Shown here: positions 6,525 to 13,696 of the stretch, in pieces | Layout of the letters: every line of letters begins with the position of its first letter | Numbering within the stretch: the stretch's first letter is position 1 | DNA from: RGIG3994 sp964461635 | GTDB taxonomy: Bacteria; Bacillota; Clostridia; Oscillospirales; CAG-272 | Length of the DNA stretch: 13,801 bases | Assembly (NCBI GenBank): GCA_964461635.1 | Contig: CAYWVC010000039.1 | Span: 1-13,801, forward strand | Direction: 5' to 3' | Program-made: the position numbers and the translations under genes | The notes under the pieces: model-generated | Database searches by the model: none | Told to the model about the DNA's origin: nothing | Seen by the model: the letters and a program-made list of their open reading frames with translations, nothing else

Positions 6525-9077
6525 TTGGCTGTTAAAATGAAAGAAAGAGCGATTGATTTGAGAACGAAAAGATCGGACAATGAAATAAGACAGGACGTTG
6601 GCTTCGTTGCCGAGGTCCTTCTGCTCGTTTCCGTGACGGTGATGCTGACCCTGCGCGACGTGTCGCGCGTGCCGATAAGCAAGGCGGTATTTGTAGCCGT
6701 GATCGGCGTGCTTATGCTTGCGATGCCGATCGAGCGAGCCGTCTGCGCGGCGGCGTTCCTTATGCCGCTTTACGTGGGTCTGCCGTCGAATTTTATCACG
6801 GTGATCGTGCTTGTCCGACTGCTTCTTTCCTCCCGTCGGGCGCGGCTCGGGCGCGGCGAGCTTTTGCTCTGCCTTGTCGCCGGGGCATTTCTGATACTTC
6901 GCGCACTGCCCGGCGGAGCATTCGTCTTCTCGTCGGCGGTATTCTGCCTCGGTATGCTCTTTAACACGAGCATATTTGCCTTCCGCGGGAGGTTCGACCG
7001 CCGCAGAATGATACTGTGTTATATGACCGGGGTTACGGTGCTCGGGCTCGTGATGCTCTTCGGTACGCTGAGGGTCTATTCCTTCTCCGAGCTGATGTCG
7101 GTTGCCTGCCGTCTCGGGGATGAGAGCGCGGCGTATATGCCGTCGGGCACGATGTGTGTGAGTATGGACCCTAACTTTTACGGTATGTTCGCGGTATCGT
7201 CGATCGCGCTGGGGCTGAAGGCTCTGCTTGACGGCGAGCTGAATGGGAGCTTTGCGCTCCCCGCCAAGCTGCTTACCGTTTTCAATATGCTTGCCTGCGG
7301 TGCGGTTGCCTTTATCGGGCTGTCGAGGTCCTTCGTGCTCGTTCTCGCGATAACCGTTATCGCCTTCCTGCTGACGGGAAAGAGCCTGCGCCGCACGTTG
7401 ATAGGCGCGGGAGCACTGACCGCCGTCGGGGTGATCTCGGTCGCCGTTTTTCACGAGCTTGCTTTTGCCATACTTAAGAGGTTCGTCGGCTCGGATATGC
7501 TGACGGGGAACGGCAGGCTCGGGCTCTGGCTCGGGGCGATACGCGGTTGGGTAGCCTCGCCCGTGAGCTTCCTCTTCGGTACGGGCATTTTTGCCTGCCC
7601 GGGGCATAGCACACCCTTGCAGCTCCTTTGCGGCGGGGGAGTGGTCTTTACCGCGATCTTCACCGCTTATTGCTTCTTGACCTTCGGGCGGATCAAGCTT
7701 AAGGTCGGCGGGGTGCGGGAAAGCCTTCGCCGCTTGATCCCCGTCGGCGCGACCCTTATGATGAGCGTAACGCTCCCCGCGCTGGCGCTCGTCAACTGTA
7801 TGTTCCCGCTGACGGTCACCGCCCTGTTGCTCTTTGACGAGCTCCCGAGCGACCGCCGTCTGAGTGAGAGGATAGATGCACGCGTCGAGCCCGCCTTCCG
7901 CTTTTTCGGCAGGTGCGAGCGATACGCGCGGAGAAAGCTCCGCGCCGCCGCCGAGCTGACAAAATATTATCTGTTGCACCCGGTGGCGTACGTCGCCCTG
8001 CGCGGGCGCAAAATATACCTTATCGCCGAGCGCGGGGACGACGCGCGCGATAACGGCGCGTATATGTTCCGCTATATAAGGACGCACCGACCGCAGACCG
8101 AATGCTACTACGTCATCGATCGGTCGTCGCCCGACCTTGACAGGGTATCGGGGTACGGTAACGTCGTGGCGCGTGGGTCGCTTCGCCATTATCTGCTCTT
8201 TATAGCCGCCGATCTGCGTATGAGCACGCACGTTATGGGCTTTGCTCCCGATCGGAATTTTTACGCCTTCTATACCGTGAAGCACCCGATGAGGCGGGGG
8301 AAGAACGTCTTCCTTCAGCACGGGATCACGAAGGACGCGGCGAGGGAGCTCTTTGCCGATCGGACGCACGCCGACCTCTTCATCTGCGGTGCCGCGCCCG
8401 AGTACGATTTTGTGCGCGGGACCTTCGGCTATCCCGAGGGTGCGGTGAAGTACACCGGCTTTGCGCGCTTTGACGGGCTGTGCGACGCGAAGGTCTCGCG
8501 TACCGTCCTCGTTATGCCGACGTGGAGAAAATTCCTGTCGGGTATGAGCCGCGAACAGTTTGCCGAGAGCGAGTATTTTCGCCGCTGGAACGGTCTGCTG
8601 AACGACGGCAGGCTGCTTTCGGCGCTTCGGGAGAGCGACGTTCGGCTGATCTTTTATCCGCATTACGAGGTACAGCCCTACCTTGACCTCTTCATCTCGC
8701 CGAGCGATCGGGTCGTGCTTGCCGACGCCGCGCATTACGACGTGCAGACCCTTCTGCGCGAATCGGCACTGCTCGTGACCGATTATTCGAGCGTGTTCTT
8801 CGACTTCGCCTATATGGGCAAGCCGGTCGTGCACTACTTCTTCGATGAGGAGAAATTCTACGCCGAGCACTATTCGCGCGGGTACTTTGATCTGCGGCGC
8901 GACGGCTTCGGCGCGGTCACTGCCGAGCAGGAGGAGCTTACCGACGCGCTGATCGGGGCTGTTGAGAACGGCTTTTCGGTCGGGGAGGTCTACTCTGCGC
9001 GCGTCGAGCGCTTCTTCCCGTTGCGCGATAGGAATAACTGCGAGCGTATACTTGCCGAGGCGGAGGCACTGCTGTGA
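6525..9077 (+). CDS. Fusion of Wzy/O-antigen-ligase-like membrane protein and CDP-glycerol glycerophosphotransferase
   Basis: An 850-residue protein with two unrelated halves in one uninterrupted frame. Residues about 25-435 are strongly hydrophobic (about 11-12 membrane segments) and carry a loop with GNGRLGLW (R331) followed by FLFGTGIFACPGHSTPLQLL (H361). This resembles the G-R-L-x-L-W ... G-x-G ... H-x3-L pattern of Wzy polymerases and O-antigen ligases. Residues about 475-850 match TagF/TagB-type glycerophosphotransferases (PF04464): RGRKIYLIAERGDDARDN, FLQHGITKD with H599, TGFARFDGL, MPTWRKFL, YPHYEV with H713, and TDYSSVFFDFAYMGKPV from 752. The two histidines correspond to the catalytic pair of TagF. 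The C-terminal half needs cytosolic CDP-glycerol, whereas polymerases act outside, so the halves probably serve consecutive steps. The TTG start at 6525 is preferred because GAGG at 6514-6517 is 7 bases away; ATG 6537 is the alternative and removes four residues. Polymerase activity is less certain than the transferase half. Confidence 0.85.
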   Translation: MAVKMKERAIDLRTKRSDNEIRQDVGFVAEVLLLVSVTVMLTLRDVSRVPISKAVFVAVIGVLMLAMPIERAVCAAAFLMPLYVGLPSNFITVIVLVRLLLSSRRARLGRGELLLCLVAGAFLILRALPGGAFVFSSAVFCLGMLFNTSIFAFRGRFDRRRMILCYMTGVTVLGLVMLFGTLRVYSFSELMSVACRLGDESAAYMPSGTMCVSMDPNFYGMFAVSSIALGLKALLDGELNGSFALPAKLLTVFNMLACGAVAFIGLSRSFVLVLAITVIAFLLTGKSLRRTLIGAGALTAVGVISVAVFHELAFAILKRFVGSDMLTGNGRLGLWLGAIRGWVASPVSFLFGTGIFACPGHSTPLQLLCGGGVVFTAIFTAYCFLTFGRIKLKVGGVRESLRRLIPVGATLMMSVTLPALALVNCMFPLTVTALLLFDELPSDRRLSERIDARVEPAFRFFGRCERYARRKLRAAAELTKYYLLHPVAYVALRGRKIYLIAERGDDARDNGAYMFRYIRTHRPQTECYYVIDRSSPDLDRVSGYGNVVARGSLRHYLLFIAADLRMSTHVMGFAPDRNFYAFYTVKHPMRRGKNVFLQHGITKDAARELFADRTHADLFICGAAPEYDFVRGTFGYPEGAVKYTGFARFDGLCDAKVSRTVLVMPTWRKFLSGMSREQFAESEYFRRWNGLLNDGRLLSALRESDVRLIFYPHYEVQPYLDLFISPSDRVVLADAAHYDVQTLLRESALLVTDYSSVFFDFAYMGKPVVHYFFDEEKFYAEHYSRGYFDLRRDGFGAVTAEQEELTDALIGAVENGFSVGEVYSARVERFFPLRDRNNCERILAEAEALL

Positions 9078-10600
9078 AAAAGAAGATTTATAACTTGGTG
9101 TTCGGCACCCTCGGGCAGGTGATAATCTTAGCCCTCGGAGTGTTGGTGCCGAGGTTCGTGCTGAAGAGCTACGGGGACGAGGCGAACGGGCTCGTTAACG
9201 CCGTCAATCAGCTCTTCACCTATATGGCTTTGATCGAGGCGGGAGTCGGGCAATCGGCGCTTCAGGCACTCTACCGTCCGGTCGTGGAGCACGACGGTCG
9301 GGGCAAGAGCGCGGTGATGAGCGCAACGCAACGGATGTTCCGCAAGCTGACGCTCATCTACCTCGGATTTACCGTTGTGATCGCGTTGGCATTTCCGCTT
9401 TTCGTGGACGTCAGCGCCGCCGAAGCCGTAAGCCTTTTCGGCTCGCAATACCTTGCCGTGGTTATGATAGTCCTCGTGCAGGGGCTGTCGAATGCGATAA
9501 GCTTTTACTTTTATGCCGCGCTCAAGCAGCTTCTGCTTGCCGACGGGCGGAACTATACCATCGTCGCGGTGACGACGGTGATGAAGGCGATCACCTCGGT
9601 CGCGCGCATCCTGCTTATAAACGCGGCGGTCAATATCGTATTGCTTCAGTTTGTCTACCTTGCCGTGGCGGTGCTGGAGGCACTCGTCTACCGCGCGGTC
9701 TTCAAGCGTCTGTATCCCGAGGTGGACCTTCACGCCGAGCCCGACAGCTCGGCTCTTAAGCAGAAGAATGCCTTCCTGTTTCACGAGCTCTCGGGGGTGA
9801 TATTCAGCAGTACCGACGTGCTGGTGCTGTCGATCTTCTGTGACCTTCGCGTGGCAAGCATCTATGCCGCGTACAATCTCGTCTTCTCGTCGCTGAACAC
9901 CCTGATCGGGCAGGTGCATAACGGGTGCTACTACGTTCTCGGGCAGAGCTACTGCCGGGGGAGGGAAGAATATATCGGGGTGCACGATGCCTACGATACC
10001 TTCTATATCCCCTTCGTGTTTGCCTGTATGTCCACGGCGTGTCTGCTGACCGCGCCCTTCGTGGCTATCTATACCTCGGGTGTGACCGACGTGAACTACG
10101 TCGATCCGTATCTTCCGATCCTCTTCAGTCTGATCCAGCTCCTGTCCTGCTGTCGGATCACGAGCGCGAACCTTATAAAGCTTGCGGGTCACGCAAAAAG
10201 GACGGTGCCGCGCGCTATGCTGGAGGCGGGGATAAACCTTGCCGTGTCGATAGTGCTCGTTAATTTTTTGGGGATCTACGGAGTGCTTCTCGGCACCGTG
10301 GCGGCACTGCTCTATCGCGCCAACGATATGATAATCTACGCCAATCGGCGCATTCTCGGGCGTTCGCCGTGGCGGACCTACCGAACCGTTTTGCTTAATT
10401 CGATACTCTTTGCGGCGATCTTTCTGCTGACGCGAGGGCTTGATCTGTCCTGCATCAACAGCTTCCCGCGCTTTCTCGTCGCGGGGGCGGTCTGCTTTAC
10501 CGCCGCGCTTGCCCTTTACCTCGGTATAAATGCCGCGGCATCCCCGCGCAGTACCGCGCTGCTGTTCGGCAAGCTCAAAGCGCGGCGAGCTCGCCGATAG
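9074..10600 (+). CDS. Wzx-type polysaccharide flippase (MVF/MOP superfamily)
   Basis: This 508-residue integral membrane protein should move the lipid-linked repeat unit from the inner to the outer face of the membrane. It has roughly 12-14 hydrophobic helices across the full length and the typical N-terminus of polysaccharide flippases: a helix ending LGVLVPRFVLKSYGDEANGLVNAV, then FTYMALIEAGVGQSALQALYRP. Length fits the family. The GTG start at 9074 overlaps the preceding TGA by four bases (GTGA) and is served by GGAGG at 9062-9066, 7 bases away, so it is coupled to the polymerase fusion gene. It is the last gene of the operon. Its final 26 nt overlap the end of the convergent mecA gene. 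The tail is basic (KARRARR). Lipid II or teichoic-acid flippases are alternatives, but the setting beside glycosyltransferases and a polymerase favours Wzx. Confidence 0.9.
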   Translation: MKKKIYNLVFGTLGQVIILALGVLVPRFVLKSYGDEANGLVNAVNQLFTYMALIEAGVGQSALQALYRPVVEHDGRGKSAVMSATQRMFRKLTLIYLGFTVVIALAFPLFVDVSAAEAVSLFGSQYLAVVMIVLVQGLSNAISFYFYAALKQLLLADGRNYTIVAVTTVMKAITSVARILLINAAVNIVLLQFVYLAVAVLEALVYRAVFKRLYPEVDLHAEPDSSALKQKNAFLFHELSGVIFSSTDVLVLSIFCDLRVASIYAAYNLVFSSLNTLIGQVHNGCYYVLGQSYCRGREEYIGVHDAYDTFYIPFVFACMSTACLLTAPFVAIYTSGVTDVNYVDPYLPILFSLIQLLSCCRITSANLIKLAGHAKRTVPRAMLEAGINLAVSIVLVNFLGIYGVLLGTVAALLYRANDMIIYANRRILGRSPWRTYRTVLLNSILFAAIFLLTRGLDLSCINSFPRFLVAGAVCFTAALALYLGINAAASPRSTALLFGKLKARRARR

Positions 10601-11114
10601 CGTTATCGGTCAGCAGGGTGAAGTGCTCGGGTATTCCGAGCACCGCCGTGCGAGCATCAATCGCCCTGCCGAATTCCGACAGGAAGGCAGGGGGCTCACC
10701 GTCAAGCAGGAGCAGAAGGCTCCCGTCCTCGGCAGAGTAGGCGGATGCCCGTAGCTGTCCCCGTCGGGCGGAAAGCGCTCGGCAGGCACCGGTGACCGAG
10801 GCAACGTCGGGGAAGAGATAGGCGTATCGCGTCGCCGGGCACGGCTCGGAGGAGGCTTTTTCCGCACGGTCGGCGAGCTTGGTGACGAACATCTCGCACC
10901 CGCCGTCGCGGGAGGGGTAGAGCTGTATGTATACCCGATCGGAGGCGGAGTCGAATCCGGTCCTGTGCTTTACCTCGTCGAGCAGATGCCAGAAGGCGCG
11001 CCGCGTCTCGGTTCTGCCGTAGTCGGCGGCATCGCAGTCTATTCCGTATTCCTCCATATCCTCGGGCGAGAGGGTTATTTTCAGCTTTTCGTTACTGATC
11101 TTTATGAGTTCCAT
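10575..11114 (-). CDS. mecA: MecA-family adaptor protein
   Basis: A 179-residue protein with the two-domain layout of MecA, the adaptor that delivers substrates to the ClpC ATPase for degradation by ClpCP. Residues 1-75 form the substrate-binding domain, starting MELIKISNEKLKITLSPEDMEEYGI and including RRAFWHLLDEVKHRTGF and GCEMFVTKLA. A short linker (about 76-92) leads to the ClpC-binding domain, seen as YLFPDVASVTGACRAL, SLLLLLDG, LSEFGRAI and the end HFTLLTDNAIGELAAL. It is shorter than Bacillus MecA (about 218 residues), mainly in the linker. AAAGGAG lies 9 bases upstream of the ATG. In Bacillus, MecA targets ComK; the target here is unknown. It converges on the polysaccharide operon and diverges from the helicase gene. 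It has no obvious functional tie to either. Confidence 0.88.
   Translation of the reverse strand: MELIKISNEKLKITLSPEDMEEYGIDCDAADYGRTETRRAFWHLLDEVKHRTGFDSASDRVYIQLYPSRDGGCEMFVTKLADRAEKASSEPCPATRYAYLFPDVASVTGACRALSARRGQLRASAYSAEDGSLLLLLDGEPPAFLSEFGRAIDARTAVLGIPEHFTLLTDNAIGELAAL
10583..10609. terminator. Overlapping palindromes in the convergent gene overlap
   Basis: CGGCGAGCTCGCCG at 10583-10596 is a perfect 14-bp palindrome. CCGATA at 10594-10599 pairs with TATCGG at 10604-10609 around the loop GCGT. The two structures share bases and exclude each other. They sit at the 3' ends of the flippase and mecA genes, where terminators would be expected, but neither is followed by a T-run on either strand. 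A bidirectional termination role is only suggested by position. Confidence 0.3.
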
Positions 11115-11140
11115 AGGGGTGCACTCCTTTCTTTTCTATC

Positions 11141-11169
11141 ATTATAAGCCACCGTGCGGGAAAAAGTAA
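11141..11169 (-). promoter_or_regulatory. Probable mecA promoter
   Basis: On the - strand a perfect TATAAT lies at 11141-11146, about 27 nt upstream of the mecA start codon. The sequence 17 bases further up (11164-11169, TTACTT) is a poor -35 box, matching only the first two bases of TTGACA. The -10 box overlaps a TATAAG (11143-11148) on the + strand that could serve the divergent helicase gene. Confidence 0.5.
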
Positions 11170-11190
11170 CCCCTAAATATTTGGTAAATC

Positions 11191-11221
11191 GCCGACGTGA
11201 GGGGACAGACCCCCCGACGGC
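11191..11221 (+). promoter_or_regulatory. GC-rich stem-loop in the helicase leader
   Basis: GCCG (11191-11194) pairs with CGGC (11218-11221), CG (11196-11197) with CG (11215-11216), and GGGG (11201-11204) with CCCC (11211-11214) around the loop ACAGAC, with one mismatch and a three-base bulge. It ends 9 bases before the ribosome binding site of the helicase gene. There is no following T-run, so it is not a terminator. Any regulatory effect is inference. Confidence 0.3.
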
Positions 11222-11243
11222 ACTCAACTTAAGGGAGCTTCGT

Positions 11244-13619
11244 ATGCATTATTCCGACGGAAAATTTCATATTACCGCCGACGGGATCTGTGAGCTCGCG
11301 TTGCGCGGGAGCGACCTTGACTGCCGCACTCAGCCGATCGGGGTCGACCGAGCCGAGAACGCTACGGAGCCCGATACGTGCTCGGGCGAGCTGACCTACG
11401 GCGGCGTGACCTTCCTCATCACCTGTCGGGAGGGGCGGGCGACGCTCGGGGAGAGCGGTAATTTGCGCTTCGAGGCGGCTAAGCTTGCGGGACGGCTGCC
11501 GTCCGGTGTGTCCGATCTGCGCCTTGCCAAGCTTCTGATCGGGGGATATCTGAGCCTTCTGCGCTCGGATGCCGACCGCGCGACTCTTGTTTTGACCTTT
11601 GTCAGCCGTCGGGACGGAGAGCGCTGTGCTTTCACGCTTGAAAAGAGCCGTGAAGAGCTGTATTCGGACGTTTGCACTTACCTTGCGGCGGTATTGCCGA
11701 CGGCAAGGTTTATGCGCGACCGCCGCGAGGTCACCCTTGCCGCCGCCCGTCGGGACGGACGCTTTCCCTATCCCGGTCTGCGGGATGGGCAGGGCGAGCT
11801 GATGAGCGAGACGTATCGCGCGATCAAGGGGGGCAAGAGGCTCTTTGCGCAAGCCCCGACGGGAATAGGCAAGACGCTGTCCACCCTATATCCCGCGGTT
11901 CGGGCTTTGGCGGACGGGCTGTGCGATCGGATATTTTATCTGACGGCGAAGGCGAGCACGGGCGACGCGGCTTTCTCGGCGGCGAGACAGCTTTACAACG
12001 CCGGGATGAGGCTTCGCATCTGTTCGATCGGCGCAAGGGAGAGGGTCTGCCCGAACGCCGCGGCGCACCGCAGTGGGGTCGGGGGCTCGTACTGCAATCC
12101 CGAGGACTGCCCGTATGCGCGGGGTTATTTCACCGCATCGCGGCAGGCGATCGCCGAGCTGATAGGAAAGTGCGCGGGCTACAGCACGGAGGTGATCCGC
12201 GAGGCAGCCGAAAAATATTCGGTCTGTCCCTACGAGCTCTCGCTTGATCTGTCGCTCTACTGTGACGTGACGGTCTGCGACTACAATTACGTTTTCGATC
12301 CGGCGATCAGCCTTCGCCGCTACTTTGAGTGCGATGACGGGGGCGCGGAGCGCAACGTTTTTCTGATCGACGAGGCACACAACCTGCCCGATCGGGTGCG
12401 CGATACCTTCTCGGTCGAGCTGTCGGCAAATCGCGTGCGGCGTATCGCCGAGGGAGCCGCGGAAGCGGGGGACGGTACCCTTTGCAAGGCATCGGAGGCG
12501 GTCGTGCGCTTTCTTTTGGGTTTGCGCGGGCTTTGCCGCGACAGCCTTCGCGTGACGTCGGAGGGGGAGCTGGGATTTTCCCTCAGCCGTGAGCCGATCG
12601 CGGGGCTTGCCGACGTGCTGTCGGCGGCGGTGCGCGGGCTGACGGGGTGGCGGCGCGGTCACCGTGGGGATCCGCTTTACGGCGAGGTCAGCGCCTTCCT
12701 CTCGGATATGAAAAAATATCTTCGCATATTTGAGTACTGCGACCGCGGGGTCGTGTCATATATTGAGATCAGGGGCGGAGACACGCGCGTGAAGGTCTTT
12801 TGTACCGATCCGTCGGAGCTGATCGCCGCCCGCCTCGGCAAGGCACGTGCCTCGGTGCTCTTTTCGGCGACGCTTACGCCGATAGATTACTTCATCTCGC
12901 TTTGCGGCGGGGGCAGGGAGTCGGTCAAGCTTGACCTCCCGTCGCCCTTCCGTGGTGAGAACCTTTGCCTTGCGGCGGTCGATACCCTGAGCGTGAAGAG
13001 CGAATCGCGCAACGACGCGACCTACCGCCGTACTGCGGCGTTTATCGCCGCGACGGTGAGTGCGCGGGCGGGGAACTATATCTGCTATTTTCCGTCCTAC
13101 GCTTTTTTGGAACGGGTGCACAAGTGCTTCTCGGCGAAGTATCCGAGGGTCCGTACCGTCGTGCAAAAGCGCAATATGAGCGCCGCCGAGCGTCGGGAGT
13201 TCCTTTCCGCATTCCGTGAGGACGAGGGCGTTCTGCGCGTCGGCTTTTGCGTGCTCGGCGGGAGCTTTTCGGAGGGGGTGGACCTCCCGGGGAGCCGACT
13301 TATAGGGAGTATAATCGTCGGCGTGGGGTTGCCGTCGCTCTCCAACGAGCGAAATATCCTCGCCGAGTATTACGAGAGCCGCGAGCCCGGGAGCGGATTC
13401 GATTACGCCTACGCCTACCCCGGAATGAATTCGGTCCTGCAGGCGGCGGGACGCGTCATTCGCCGCGATTCCGACCGCGGGATCGTCGTCCTCATCGACG
13501 AGCGTTATGCGACCCCGGAGTATATCAGAATGATGCCCTCCGCGTGGAGTACACTGTGCTTCGCCGGCGATCCGCGCTCGCTCGCCGAGCTCGCTAAACG
13601 CTTTTGGCGAGAGGGATAA
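11244..13619 (+). CDS. dinG: DinG/XPD-family ATP-dependent DNA helicase
   Basis: A 791-residue superfamily 2 5'-3' DNA helicase with an iron-sulphur domain. From N to C: a domain of about 180 residues; Walker A APTGIGKT at 204-211; four cysteines C269, C284, C289 and C328 (in CNPEDCPYARGY and SVCPYE) that should hold a 4Fe-4S cluster; VCDYNYVFDP; Walker B/DEAH at 376-379; and the helicase C domain with CYFPSYAFLERV, GGSFSEGVDLPG and motif VI QAAGRVIRR at 733-741. Clostridial relatives carry an N-terminal PD-(D/E)XK nuclease domain. Here the corresponding blocks read REG (62-64) and FEAAKL (76-81), so the active site looks lost. ATG 11244 is chosen because AAGGGAG (11231-11237) is 6 bases away; a GTG at 11154 in the same frame lacks such support. 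The likely role is DNA repair or removal of structures. It is not part of the polysaccharide pathway. Confidence 0.9.
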   Translation: MHYSDGKFHITADGICELALRGSDLDCRTQPIGVDRAENATEPDTCSGELTYGGVTFLITCREGRATLGESGNLRFEAAKLAGRLPSGVSDLRLAKLLIGGYLSLLRSDADRATLVLTFVSRRDGERCAFTLEKSREELYSDVCTYLAAVLPTARFMRDRREVTLAAARRDGRFPYPGLRDGQGELMSETYRAIKGGKRLFAQAPTGIGKTLSTLYPAVRALADGLCDRIFYLTAKASTGDAAFSAARQLYNAGMRLRICSIGARERVCPNAAAHRSGVGGSYCNPEDCPYARGYFTASRQAIAELIGKCAGYSTEVIREAAEKYSVCPYELSLDLSLYCDVTVCDYNYVFDPAISLRRYFECDDGGAERNVFLIDEAHNLPDRVRDTFSVELSANRVRRIAEGAAEAGDGTLCKASEAVVRFLLGLRGLCRDSLRVTSEGELGFSLSREPIAGLADVLSAAVRGLTGWRRGHRGDPLYGEVSAFLSDMKKYLRIFEYCDRGVVSYIEIRGGDTRVKVFCTDPSELIAARLGKARASVLFSATLTPIDYFISLCGGGRESVKLDLPSPFRGENLCLAAVDTLSVKSESRNDATYRRTAAFIAATVSARAGNYICYFPSYAFLERVHKCFSAKYPRVRTVVQKRNMSAAERREFLSAFREDEGVLRVGFCVLGGSFSEGVDLPGSRLIGSIIVGVGLPSLSNERNILAEYYESREPGSGFDYAYAYPGMNSVLQAAGRVIRRDSDRGIVVLIDERYATPEYIRMMPSAWSTLCFAGDPRSLAELAKRFWREG

Positions 13620-13639
13620 CGGGAGCCGCGGGGGCGAAA

Positions 13640-13668
13640 GACGTGGGGACGAGACGGGAGACGTGGGG
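13640..13668. repeat. Direct repeat GACGTGGGG
   Basis: The nonamer GACGTGGGG occurs at 13640-13648 and again at 13660-13668, 20 bases apart, with a related GAGACGGGAG stretch between. The second copy runs into the left arm of the long palindrome. The repeat is exact but short, and may be part of a larger dispersed intergenic element. Confidence 0.4.
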
Positions 13669-13696
13669 GAACCTTCTTAGAAGAAGGTTCCCCCAC
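13663..13696. terminator. Long perfect hairpin downstream of the helicase gene
   Basis: GTGGGGGAACCTTCTT at 13663-13678 and AAGAAGGTTCCCCCAC at 13681-13696 are perfect inverted copies separated by AG, so the folded stem is 15 bp with a TAGA loop. It begins 44 nt after the helicase stop, where a terminator would be expected. It lacks a T-run on the + strand (ACACCCC follows), so it is not a classical intrinsic terminator. A dispersed palindromic repeat that blocks transcription or protects 3' ends is equally likely. CTTCGAAG at 13701-13708 is a further small palindrome. Confidence 0.5.

Noticed and set aside
6950..8000. Frameshift or assembly join creating the fusion
   Set aside because: The frame is open throughout with uniform composition, and both halves keep complete motifs on either side of a plausible basic linker (about residues 436-475). 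I see no sign of a break, although raw reads would be the final test.
6387..8870. Long open frame of 827 codons on the - strand
   Set aside because: It lies antisense to the polymerase fusion gene, has no ribosome binding site and no family motif, and its His/Arg/Glu-rich composition is typical of the reverse frame of GC-rich coding DNA.
11154..11243. GTG at 11154 as the helicase start
   Set aside because: It adds 30 residues without family resemblance, has no ribosome binding site and would overlap the mecA promoter region. ATG 11244 has AAGGGAG six bases ahead.
11244..13619. Helicase plus mecA as an anti-phage defence pair
   Set aside because: Both are recognisable housekeeping-type families, are divergently oriented, and no nuclease, sensor or integrase gene accompanies them.
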